This document shows positions 25,931-32,647 of a stretch of 48,567 nucleotides of DNA, piece after piece (position 1 is the stretch's first letter; each line of letters opens with the position of its first letter). The notes under the pieces are model-generated. The model saw only the letters and a program-made list of their open reading frames with translations. It was not told where the DNA came from and made no database searches. Source of the DNA: Streptomyces carminius (GTDB lineage Bacteria; Actinomycetota; Actinomycetes; Streptomycetales; Streptomycetaceae). The translations under genes and the position numbers were made by a program. The stretch is from positions 1-48,567 of the forward strand of contig NZ_PGGW01000053.1 of the NCBI RefSeq assembly GCF_002794255.1, written 5' to 3'.

Positions 25931-25969
25931 CGCGGCGGCGCGGCCCGCCGGGCGCCGCCGACCGTATGA

Positions 25970-25985
25970 AAAAGTGTGCCAAGCG
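25970..25985 (+). repeat. 16-bp repeat, left copy
   Basis: AAAAGTGTGCCAAGCG is identical to 30968-30983. It lies between the convergent ends of the Nudix and SRPBCC/SnoaL genes, in the same orientation as the other copy, and weaker similarity continues beyond it (CA..GGAAC). Confidence 0.7.
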
Positions 25986-26040
25986 ACAAGGAAACCGGTC
26001 CAGTCGCCGCCCGGCGGAGCGGCCGTACGGCCGGACCCGG

Positions 26041-26832
26041 TCAGCGCGGACCGGGCCCGGCGGGGAAGTCGCCGCCGAACGCCAGCACCGAGGACATCCT
26101 GCCGCCGCGGCGCCGCAGTTCGGTGAGGCGGGGGACCAGGTGCGTGTCGCCGTCGTGGGCGGTGTACTCGGCGTAGCCGCTGACGAAGGCGCGGTCGTCC
26201 ACGACGGTCACGCCGACGTGGTCGTGCCGTATCGCGGCGTACCGGCGGGCCACCGCCTCGACCGCGGCGACGGCGGCGGCCCGTCCGGTGGTCTCGGGCC
26301 CGTCCCCGAGCCGGAACCGGCAGTCCTCGGTGAGCAGCCCGCCCAGCGCGGCGGTGTCCGCCGCGTCGAGCAGGCCGAAGAACTCCTCTGCCCAGCCGGG
26401 GACCCGCACGGGGTGCTCGGCGAGGTGCTTCATGTGGAGTACGCCCTCGCGGACCATCCGGGCCGCCTCCTCGTCCGGCAGGGGGTCGGTGCCCGACCGG
26501 GGCCGCCAGTCCATGCGGTACTCGAGCGTCACTCCGCCGGGCCCGCGGCGCAGTGTGTTGTGGAACGCGCCGGTGTAGGTGTCGTCGCCGACGTGCTCGA
26601 ACACCACGTCGACGCCGTCGTCCAGCGGAATCTCTCGGATCCTCTCCCGGATGGTCAGCGGTACCGGGAGGGGCTGGAACATCTCGCGCAGGACGTGGTC
26701 GCCGGTCCGCTCCAGGATCCTGCAGCGGGTCACCGGCACGTACTTGCGCGGCCGGTCGATCTTGTCGGTGAGCAGGACGCGGACCTCCTCGTAGGAGGCG
26801 TCGACGACCGTGCTGTACGAGGCCTGGGGCAT
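26041..26832 (-). CDS. SRPBCC (AtaL-like) domain fused to SnoaL-like domain
   Basis: A 263-residue two-domain protein. Residues ~5-145 look like an AtaL-type START/SRPBCC domain (YSTVVDASYEEVRVLLTDKIDRPRKYVP, REMFQPLPVPLTIRERI, VVFEHVGDDTYTGAFHNTL, TLEYRMDWRP). Residues ~160-260 form a SnoaL/NTF2-like cone (FFGLLDAADTAALGGLLTEDCRFRLGDGPETTGRAAAVAAVEAV, RHDHVGVTVVDDRAFVSGYAEYTAHDG). Both folds bind hydrophobic ligands or act as small catalysts; the actual activity is unknown. ATG 26832 is strongly supported by AAGGAG eight bases upstream. It is divergent from a MarR regulator across an AT-rich operator region, which suggests MarR control. Confidence 0.85.
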   Translation of the reverse strand: MPQASYSTVVDASYEEVRVLLTDKIDRPRKYVPVTRCRILERTGDHVLREMFQPLPVPLTIRERIREIPLDDGVDVVFEHVGDDTYTGAFHNTLRRGPGGVTLEYRMDWRPRSGTDPLPDEEAARMVREGVLHMKHLAEHPVRVPGWAEEFFGLLDAADTAALGGLLTEDCRFRLGDGPETTGRAAAVAAVEAVARRYAAIRHDHVGVTVVDDRAFVSGYAEYTAHDGDTHLVPRLTELRRRGGRMSSVLAFGGDFPAGPGPR

Positions 26833-26948
26833 GAGGTGCTCCTTGTCCGTTCGTCCGTCCGTTGCGCCGGAGGAGCCGGTGTGGGGGTGGCGGGGCTCCC
26901 GCCGCCGGTCCCGCGAGCCGCGGGGAGGGGCCTCCTCTCCGGCTCTCG

Positions 26949-26982
26949 CATCATGCAATTTATAAACTACTTTACATCATGC
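26949..26982. promoter_or_regulatory. AT-rich divergent operator, candidate MarR site
   Basis: An AT island in otherwise very GC-rich DNA. It holds the imperfect palindrome TATAAA-CTAC-TTTACA (26961-26976) flanked by direct repeats CATCATGC at 26949-26956 and 26975-26982. It lies between the divergent SRPBCC/SnoaL gene and the MarR gene, about 70 bases before the MarR start. MarR proteins usually repress both genes from such a site. Confidence 0.6.
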
Positions 26983-27049
26983 CGCATGGCCGCCGGGCGC
27001 GGACGGCGGCGGCCGGCATAGGGTTGCCGTGATCGAAGGGAAGGGTGAG

Positions 27050-27514
27050 ATGGCCGTCCAACCGACCACGAGGTTCCCGTACCTGGTCTGGATGCTGTCG
27101 AACACGCTCAACCAGCGGATCGAGCGGGCGCTGCGGCCGCTGGGCCTGACGCAGGCGCAACTGGCCGCCCTCGCCCAGCTCTCGCTGGAGTCCGGCGGCG
27201 GGCTGTCCGGCGCGGAACTCGGCCGGCGCGCCGGGGTGACGCCCCAGGCGATGTCCGCCTCACTGGCGTCGCTGGAGAAAAGGGGACTGGTCCTGCGCGG
27301 CCCGCACCCGACGCACGGCAGGGTCATCGAGGTACGGATCACCGAAGCGGGCCGTGAGCTGCTGGAGCGCGCGAAGGCGTGCACGGAGCCGGTGCACGAG
27401 CGGGCGGTGGCGCTGCTGGACGGGGAGGAGCAGGGGGAACTGCGCCGGCTGCTGCTCCGGACGATGGCGGCCCTCGATATCCCGTACCCGCGGGACGTCC
27501 CGGAAGGCGGCTGA
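27050..27514 (+). CDS. MarR family transcriptional regulator
   Basis: A 154-residue winged-helix repressor. A helical dimerisation start (FPYLVWMLSNTLNQRIERALRPLGLTQAQLAALAQL) leads to the DNA-binding helices SGAELGRRAGVTPQAMSASLASLEKRGLVLRG and the wing PHPTHGRVIEVRITEAGRELLERA. The C-terminal helices complete the dimer interface. The start ATG 27050 has GAAGGG 9-14 bases before it; a GTG seven codons earlier is in frame but would remove that site. Members respond to phenolic or other small ligands. The likely targets are itself and the divergent SRPBCC/SnoaL gene. Confidence 0.93.
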   Translation: MAVQPTTRFPYLVWMLSNTLNQRIERALRPLGLTQAQLAALAQLSLESGGGLSGAELGRRAGVTPQAMSASLASLEKRGLVLRGPHPTHGRVIEVRITEAGRELLERAKACTEPVHERAVALLDGEEQGELRRLLLRTMAALDIPYPRDVPEGG

Positions 27515-27979
27515 GCCCCGGCGGCGGATCCTCACCGCACCGCCGGCACGGGTCCACACGGTCCTGTGGCGGCTGCGGCGCGGCGGGCCGGCCGCGGTGG
27601 ACGGCCCCGTGGACACCGCTTGGACTCCGGCGAGTTCCGGCCGCGCGCCCTCCGCGCACCCCGGGCCCCCGCCCGGCGGCGTACAGACGGTCCGTGTCTC
27701 GGGGACGGTCCGCCCCGGCTGGAGGAGCCATCGGCCTGCGGCGACACGACGACAACGATCCCGTTCTCCGGCGAGGCGTCGACGACACCCGCCAACCGGT
27801 CACCGTCACGAGGTACTGCTCGGACAGGGACGTCGGGCTCGTCCTCGGCCGACCGCCGCAGGCGGTCTCCCTCCGGAATCGGCCGGCGGTGATGGAACAC
27901 CCCGTGCACGGCCACGCGCGGATGAACGCCCCGGTTCGTGGCGCCACCCCAGGACACCGCCGGGCACGGGCGAACGCCG
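27515..27979. other. 465-base region without a confident gene
   Basis: Both strands hold open frames with intermediate codon bias between 27700 and 27960. On the minus strand, GVHPRVAVHGVFHHRRP and VVDASPENGIVVVVSPQADG look protein-like but lack a ribosome site and drift into Arg/Gly/Pro-rich sequence. The plus-strand frame in the same place is no better. It may be a decayed gene. No hairpin or repeat was noted. Confidence 0.35.
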
Positions 27980-28435
27980 TCAGGAGGATGGGGCGTCGGA
28001 GGCCGGCGGGGGCGGTGGGAAAGGCGGCGGAGGCGGAAACCGGGGCCGGGCCGGAGCCACCGGGGGAGCCACCGGAGGAGGCGGCGGGGGCTCCGCCGGA
28101 GGACGGCTGGGCCGCCGGGGGTGGAGCTGCGGCGGAACCGGGGGCGGCGGGGCCGGCGGTGGGGGAGGAGGCGGTTCCACCGCCGGCAGCAGCGGTCCTC
28201 CCGAACGCAGCCTGGCGATGGTCAGCTCGGCGCGGCGGCGCGCGTGCGGGGCGTCATCACGTCCGTAGACCAGCCGGACACCGAAGCGGCCGAGGTTCTC
28301 GACGGCGAGCAGCCGGTAGCCGAGCGCGTGGGCGATCTCCTCGATCCGGTGCCTTTCCGCGGCTGTGGCCCGGCCGGGCCGGAGCCCGACGCGGCCGCGA
28401 CCGTCGAACTGTGCGCGTATCTCGTCGTCGTTCAC
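27980..28435 (-). CDS. Small protein with polyproline C-terminal half
   Basis: A 151-residue protein that I cannot assign. Residues 1-80 form a compact, charged domain (DDEIRAQFDGRGRVGLRPGRATAAERHRIEEIAHALGYRLLAVENLGRFGVRLVYGRDD, then RRRAELTIARLRSGG). From residue ~85 the chain is almost all proline with Ala/Val/Arg, in runs of up to seven prolines. Such runs stall ribosomes unless EF-P acts, and may bind SH3- or WW-like partners or act as a spacer. GTG 28435 is the first start; the ribosome site is weak (GGGG). The N-terminal half has the codon bias of a real gene, while the proline half could also come from repeat expansion. Confidence 0.6.
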   Translation of the reverse strand: MNDDEIRAQFDGRGRVGLRPGRATAAERHRIEEIAHALGYRLLAVENLGRFGVRLVYGRDDAPHARRRAELTIARLRSGGPLLPAVEPPPPPPPAPPPPVPPQLHPRRPSRPPAEPPPPPPVAPPVAPARPRFPPPPPFPPPPPASDAPSS

Positions 28436-28756
28436 CTGACCCCGCTCTCCGGAAGGGGCCGACGGTCACCTGGCCGCTCCACCCCGTAATCGTCGCACGC
28501 GCCGGCCTCCCGCGGGCGCGCGGGCGAACATCCGGCCGAGCGCTTCCGCGGCACCCCGGGGTCCGAGGGCGTGACCGGTGCCCCGGCGGTGGCCGGACCG
28601 GCGGTGCGCGACAGCCCCGGGTCCGGCACGGTTCTGCGTGCGGGGCGGTTCGTGAACGCACCCGCACCGGCCGCGCCTGGCTGGTCGCCGGAGTCCCCAC
28701 CGGTGGCCCGCCCGGCCGGAGCAAGCCCTGACGGACCGTACGCGGCAACGCGGGCC
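28436..28756. other. 321-base intergenic region
   Basis: Lies between the CBS-domain gene and the proline-rich gene, both on the minus strand. It shows no frame with good codon use, no strong hairpin and no repeat. A promoter for the proline-rich gene should be here but I cannot point to it. Confidence 0.4.
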
Positions 28757-29482
28757 TCAGGCCGACAGCCGTGCGAGGTCGTCGGCGACGGCGATGCCCA
28801 GCGGCGCCTCGGTCGGCTTCCCGCTGTGGGTGATGATGACGGCGGTCAGCGGCCTGCCGTCCTCGGCGGCGGTGGCGAACCGCCAGAACGCCTCGGGGGC
28901 GGTCGTCTCGCGGGGCAGGTGCTCGACCCGCTCGACGCCCTCGGAGAACCGAAGCGCCTCCCGCACGGGGGCGTCCTCGGCGAGGCCGTCGTGCCGGCGC
29001 ATCTGGTCGGCCACCCACCGGGCGACCGTGTTCGTCGTCAGCAGCCCGACGTAGGTGCTGTCGTCGTACACCGGCACCTGGGAGAAGTCGTTCTCGTACA
29101 TCGTGTCCAGCACCCGGCGCACGGACTCGCCGGGGGCCGCGGTCACCGGCCGGCCGCGCTGTCCGAGGAGGGCCAGGACGAGCTTCGGGCCGAGGAGTTC
29201 GTCCCGCAGCCGCCGTGCGGCCGCCACGGCGGCATCGGTCGGCTCCGCCAGCGGCTGGTCGTTCAGCCGCCGCCCGTGGGTGAGGGCGTTGCGGAGCTCC
29301 GCGAGCGGCAGGAGCTCCCGGTACTGCTTCGGGTTCAGGCGGCGGCCCCGCTTCGCCTGGTACTCGTCGAGCATCGCCCGGAAGCCCTGGTACCTGTCCC
29401 CCTCCCGGTACAGGCTCTGCCGGAGGTGCGCCTCGATGTCGTTGAAGGCGGACATGAACAGGTCGTACGGGCGCTGCGCCAT
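28757..29482 (-). CDS. CBS domain protein with N-terminal helical domain
   Basis: A 241-residue protein. The first ~95 residues are helical (YDLFMSAFNDIEAHLRQSLYREGDRYQGFRAMLDEYQAKRG, ELLPLAELRNALTHGRRL). The LAELRNALTHG stretch resembles the RNxxxH motif of HEPN-type domains (R-N-x4-H spacing approximated here as RNALTH). A CBS pair follows (GESVRRVLDTMYENDFSQVPVYDDSTYVGLLTTNTVARWVADQM, and a more degenerate second copy ending ITHSGKPTEAPLGIAVADDL). CBS pairs bind adenosine ligands. The combination suggests ligand-gated control of a HEPN-like domain, which is inference. ATG 29482 is preceded by GGAG. It diverges from the STAND remnant. Confidence 0.75.
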   Translation of the reverse strand: MAQRPYDLFMSAFNDIEAHLRQSLYREGDRYQGFRAMLDEYQAKRGRRLNPKQYRELLPLAELRNALTHGRRLNDQPLAEPTDAAVAAARRLRDELLGPKLVLALLGQRGRPVTAAPGESVRRVLDTMYENDFSQVPVYDDSTYVGLLTTNTVARWVADQMRRHDGLAEDAPVREALRFSEGVERVEHLPRETTAPEAFWRFATAAEDGRPLTAVIITHSGKPTEAPLGIAVADDLARLSA

Positions 29483-29542
29483 GGGGATCGACTCCTGCCG
29501 TGCTCACCGGCCGCCTCCTGGTGCCGGGCGGCCGGACTGAGA

Positions 29543-29561
29543 CCGGAGGTTATCCCTCCGG
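29543..29561 (+). terminator. Small hairpin between divergent genes
   Basis: CCGGAGG and CCTCCGG pair around a 5-base loop (TTATC), followed on the plus strand by TTGTT. It lies upstream of both the CBS gene and the STAND remnant, so a role as terminator is uncertain; an operator is also possible. Confidence 0.35.
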
Positions 29562-29732
29562 TTGTTCCCGCGGCTCACCGGCCCCGGTGTCCGCCCCGCT
29601 CCCCGCGCCCGCCCCCGTACGACGGAGGCTGCCGCCCGGAAGGCCCCTGTCCACGGCCGTTCGTGAGGCGCGCGTGCGGGGCGGTAGCCTCACGCGGCAG
29701 GAGCGGGTCGCGACCGGGGGCGAGACGCGGGG

Positions 29733-30251
29733 GTGCGGGTGAGGAACGGGCTGCGCGCCGCGTGGATCGCGGCGCTGACCGTCGTGGTGAGCACCGCGGG
29801 CCTGCTGGTCGCGCTGGCCGCCAACGCCGCAACGGGGCAGGAGCGCTGGCCGGGCGTGCTGGACGTGCTGCGGCGGCATCCGTGGCCTGCCACCGGCCTC
29901 CTCGCCGCCGTTCTGGTGGCGGGCACGGTGGCGCTGTGGTGGTTCCAGGACCGCCCCGGCGCCGCGCCGGACGGCGACCCGACGCCCCCGCCGCCCTTCG
30001 AGGTGCCCGGCTGGGTGGTGGACCGCGCCGAGAGCGCCCGCGTGGTCGCCGCCGTGTGCGGCGGGCGCCGCACGGTGGGCATCACCACCGCCCTGCACGG
30101 CGCGGGCGGCTTCGGCAAGACGACGCTGGCGCGGGTGGTCTGCGCCGACCGCCGGGTGCGGCGGCACTTCCGCGGCCGGGTCTACCTGGTCACCCTGGGC
30201 CGGGAGGTACGGGGACGGGCCGCGATCGCCGAAGTCGAAGAGAGCCGCTGA
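29733..30251 (+). pseudogene. N-terminal remnant of a membrane-anchored STAND (NB-ARC) NTPase
   Basis: The 172-residue frame starts like a common streptomycete NB-ARC protein. It has two membrane helices (WIAALTVVVSTAGLLVALAA at ~11-30 and ATGLLAAVLVAGTVALWWF at ~53-71), a Pro-rich spacer, WVVDRAESARVVAAVC, and then the P-loop ALHGAGGFGKTTLARVVC at ~120-137 and VRRHFRGRVYLVTLGREVRGRAAIA. Just after this strand it ends with EVEESR and a stop. Full relatives continue for many hundreds of residues through Walker B, the NB-ARC core and usually repeats. None of that is found downstream in any frame, so the 3' part has been deleted near 30232. The stump could bind nucleotide poorly at best. STAND NTPases often act in signalling or antiviral defence. 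Confidence 0.75.
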
Positions 30252-30548
30252 AGATCACGGACCATGCTGTGCGGATCGCTCAAGCGGCTCCCGGCACCAC
30301 CACGCGCACCGGGTGGCCCGGGTGGCCCGGGTGCGTACGGGAGGACAGGTGATTCCGGCGGGTATGTGCAGGTGGGTGTATGTGGTCTGTTCATAGGACA
30401 TGCCGCTTTCCCTGTGCCTACGTTGGCGGTGACCAGGGGCGCTGACGGGGGCTGTTCTGTGTGCGTCGGACCGGACCCTGTACGCGCCGTGCGCCGTGCC
30501 TTGACGCGGCGGAGCCGCGTTGCGGCAGGACAGAAGGAGGGTCGGTCC

Positions 30549-30931
30549 ATGAGCGAACACGAGTCGGACAACGACACGCAGGTCGACGGGTACCAGCCGG
30601 GGACGGGAGTGGTGCACGCCTTCGGTCGTCAGTTGACTTCCTCCCCCTCGTGAACGAGGGGGAGGAAGTCAAGGAGGTCCACGACGACGTCGAGGTCGTC
30701 AAAGGCCTGGAGATCGGCTCACCCCAGCTCTACGGAATCGGCATCCCGGAGGGCAGGGAGAAGAAGTGCAGGCAGGTCGCCGAGAAGTTGCGCGAGTTCA
30801 TCACCTCCGCCCACTGGCGCGGGTCCTTCCGGAACCACTTTCCCGAACTGGCCGACGAGGACAAGCAGTTCGAGCAGCACTACAAGCCGGCCGTCTCCGA
30901 CATCGACGCCTACTCCTGCTCGAAGGACTGA
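30549..30931 (+). pseudogene. Small gene split by a perfect palindrome
   Basis: A good ribosome site (GAAGGAGG) precedes ATG 30549, and the frame reads MSEHESDNDTQVDGYQPG and on to HAFGRQ. It then enters a 40-bp palindrome and stops at 30651-30653 (TGA). The rest of a plausible protein continues in the frame shifted by +2: EVHDDVEVVKGLEIGSPQLYG, IPEGREKKCRQVAEKLREF, SAHWRGSFRNHFPELADEDKQ, HYKPAVSDIDAYSCSKD, stop at 30931. Removing 3n+2 bases (38 or 41, close to the palindrome length) would rejoin them into a ~110-residue acidic protein. I do not recognise the family. GC content here is lower than in neighbouring genes, which suggests transfer. An alternative is that GTG 30650 starts a shorter downstream protein, but it has no ribosome site. 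Confidence 0.6.
30633..30672. repeat. Perfect 40-bp palindrome, IS200/IS605-end-like
   Basis: Arms of 19 bases (left begins TTGACTTCCTCC, right ends GGAGGAAGTCAA) pair perfectly around a 2-base centre at 30652-30653. A hairpin with a CTCG/CGAG top, flanked by GAAGTCAA, resembles the subterminal hairpins and TCAA end of IS200/IS605-family elements. No tnpA or tnpB is in the window. It may be an excision scar, a MITE-like insertion, or a decoy. Confidence 0.7.
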
Positions 30932-30967
30932 GGCTCCCGCTGCCCCGTTCCGGGGCACTTCATCAAT

Positions 30968-30983
30968 AAAAGTGTGCCAAGCG
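30968..30983 (+). repeat. 16-bp repeat, right copy
   Basis: AAAAGTGTGCCAAGCG is identical to 25970-25985. Here it continues into GGCACAT, so GTGTGCC-AAGC-GGCACAT forms a near-perfect inverted repeat (6 of 7 pairs), as a dimeric regulator would bind. Confidence 0.7.
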
Positions 30984-31158
30984 GCACATGGAACAGAGAC
31001 GAACGGGCGGGGGCTCCCCGCACCGGGACCGCCGGTGCCCTCCGCGCGGATCACGGTGCCGGTCGCCGTCCCGCACGGCAGTCTGGAGCCGCCGCCCCGT
31101 CGGCATGGCCGGACCGTCGCCCGGCGCGCCGCCGTACGCGGTGGGCGGGCACGGAAAA

Positions 31159-31181
31159 GGCGAGGAGACCCGCTCCTCGCC
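31159..31181. terminator. Perfect 9-bp hairpin flanked by AAAA
   Basis: GGCGAGGAG and CTCCTCGCC pair perfectly around ACCCG. On the minus strand the stem is followed by TTTT, an intrinsic-terminator shape unusual in this GC-rich DNA; on the plus strand ACTTTC follows. It lies just before the rifamycin-element promoter and could insulate it. Confidence 0.55.
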
Positions 31182-31204
31182 ACTTTCAACCTATAGCGCA
31201 CCGG

Positions 31205-31223
31205 GGGGCTTGCGGCAAGGCCC
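31205..31223 (+). promoter_or_regulatory. Rifamycin-associated element (RAE)
   Basis: GGGGCTTGCGGCAAGGCCC is, as I recall it, identical to the 19-bp imperfect inverted repeat described upstream of rifamycin-inducible resistance genes (rph, rox, rgt, helR) in actinomycetes. It lies 60 bases before the glycosyltransferase start. TATAGC at 31192-31197 would place transcription start at about 31203-31205, at the first bases of the element. Confidence 0.85.
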
Positions 31224-31283
31224 CCGTCGTGCCGCAGGATGGTCGGCCGAAGCCGGGATCTGCGGAAATGGGTGACTTGCGGT

Positions 31284-32528
31284 ATGCGTGTGGTGTTGTC
31301 GGCATGGGGATCGCGCGGGGACATCGAGCCACTGGTGGCGCTCGCGGCGCGGCTGCGGGAACTCGGCGCCCAGGCGCGGGTGTGTGCGCCGCCGGACGAG
31401 GAGTTCGCGGAGCTGGCGGCGCGTGCCGGTGTGCCGCTGGTGCCGCTCGGCCCGAAGGTGCGCCCGGTGGTGTCCGGTGCGCGTCCGCCGACGGCGCAGG
31501 ACGCGTTCCGGCTCGCGGCCGAGCTGGTCGCCGCGCGGTTCGACACGCTCACTTCGGTGGCCGAGGGATGTGACGCGCTGCTGGCGACCGGCCTGCTGCC
31601 GGCCGGTGCACGGGATGTGGCCGAGAAGCTGGGCATCCCCTACGTGTTCGCCTGCCTCCAGACCTACGGACTGCCGTCGCGGCACTTCCCGCCGGGAGCG
31701 CGGCCGGGCAGGCGCTCCTCACCGGAGGAGGCCGGTCCGACCGACCTGGAAGTGCTGTGGGAGGAGGACGCCCGGCGGGTGAACGCGCTGTACCGCGAGG
31801 CGCTCAACAGCCACCGGGCGGCGATCGGCCTGCCGCCGGTGGGCAGCGTCCGCGACCACGTCTTCACCGGCCGGGCGCTGCTGGCGGCGGACCCGGTCCT
31901 GCTCCCGTGGAAGGACCTGACGGAGCTCCACCTCGTCCAGACCGGGGCGTGGATCCTGCCCGACGAGCGTCCGCTCCCGGCCGAGCTGGAGGCGTTCCTG
32001 GACGCCGGCGCGCCGCCGGTGTACGTGGGCTTCGGCAGCATCGCCTCGTACGTCCCGGAGGACATCGCCCAGGTGGCCGTCGCAGCGGTCCGGGCGCAGG
32101 GCCGCCGTGTCGTCCTCGCCCGCGGCTGGGCCGGTCTGGCCCCGGTCGACGGCGCCGACGACTGCCTCGCCGTCGGCGAGGTCAACCAGCAGGAGCTGTT
32201 CCGCCGGGTGGCCGCCGTCGTGCACCACGGCGGCGCGGGCACCACGACGACGGCCGCCCTGGCCGGCGCACCCCAGGTGGTGGTCCCCCAGATCGCGGAC
32301 CAGCCCTACTGGGCCGCCCGGGTGGCCGAACTGGGCATCGGCTCGGCACACGACGGCCCGACGCCGACCGCCGGGTCCCTCTCGGCCGTACTCGAAGCGG
32401 CCCTGACACCCGAGACCCGCGCCCGGGCGCGGGACGTGGCAGGCGCGATCCGCACCGACGGGGCGGAGGTGGCCGCGGAACTGCTGCTCGACCTGGCCGG
32501 CCGGGGAGGACCGCCGGTGTCGGCGTGA
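31284..32528 (+). CDS. rgt: GT1 glycosyltransferase, probable rifamycin glycosyltransferase
   Basis: A 414-residue GT-B fold, family 1 glycosyltransferase that moves a sugar from a nucleotide donor to a small-molecule acceptor. It begins MRVVLSAWGSRGDIEPLVALA, the classic GT1 start with the catalytic-region SRGD. The C-terminal donor site includes PPVYVGFGSIAS (~250), QQELFRRVAAVVHHGGAGTTTTAALAGAPQVVVPQIADQPYWAARV (His313-His314-Gly-Gly-Ala-Gly), typical of UDP- or TDP-sugar users. The function as a rifamycin-inactivating enzyme (Rgt type, glycosylating the ansa 23-OH) is inferred from the exact RAE upstream plus the family match. ATG 31284 is the family start; an in-frame upstream GTG would begin inside the leader. 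The gene is a stand-alone unit with convergent sigJ after it. Confidence 0.8.
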   Translation: MRVVLSAWGSRGDIEPLVALAARLRELGAQARVCAPPDEEFAELAARAGVPLVPLGPKVRPVVSGARPPTAQDAFRLAAELVAARFDTLTSVAEGCDALLATGLLPAGARDVAEKLGIPYVFACLQTYGLPSRHFPPGARPGRRSSPEEAGPTDLEVLWEEDARRVNALYREALNSHRAAIGLPPVGSVRDHVFTGRALLAADPVLLPWKDLTELHLVQTGAWILPDERPLPAELEAFLDAGAPPVYVGFGSIASYVPEDIAQVAVAAVRAQGRRVVLARGWAGLAPVDGADDCLAVGEVNQQELFRRVAAVVHHGGAGTTTTAALAGAPQVVVPQIADQPYWAARVAELGIGSAHDGPTPTAGSLSAVLEAALTPETRARARDVAGAIRTDGAEVAAELLLDLAGRGGPPVSA

Positions 32529-32584
32529 ACCACGTGGAACCGCCGGACCGGGTACCGCAGACCGGCGGACGCCACCGCCGCCGG

Positions 32585-32636
32585 CCCGCCCGGCAGCCGC
32601 CGTACGGGCGGGAATCCCGGCCCCCGGCGGCCGGGG
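32585..32636. terminator. Two hairpins between convergent genes
   Basis: CCCGCCCG (32585-32592) pairs with CGGGCGGG (32605-32612). Immediately after, CCCCGG-CGG-CCGGGG spans 32622-32636. Both fall in the 119-base gap between the glycosyltransferase and sigJ stops, suitable for termination from both sides. Confidence 0.5.
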
Positions 32637-32647
32637 ACCGGTGGTGT

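Larger units (their letters stand above)
30932..31283. other. Regulatory region upstream of the glycosyltransferase
   Basis: These 352 bases contain, in order, the right copy of a 16-bp repeat (30968), a perfect hairpin (31159-31181), a -10-like TATAGC (31192-31197) and the rifamycin-associated element (31205-31223). The part from 30990 to 31150 shows nothing I can interpret. Confidence 0.6.

Noticed and set aside
30549..30931. The small broken gene as a RiPP precursor (acidic leader, Cys/Ser-containing C-terminus).
   Set aside because: The C-terminal part is a charged helical protein segment, there is no modification enzyme nearby, and the palindrome splits it.
25970..30983. The region between the 16-bp repeats as an integrated element with an integrase.
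   Set aside because: No integrase, excisionase, replication or transfer gene is seen, and neither repeat lies in a tRNA gene.
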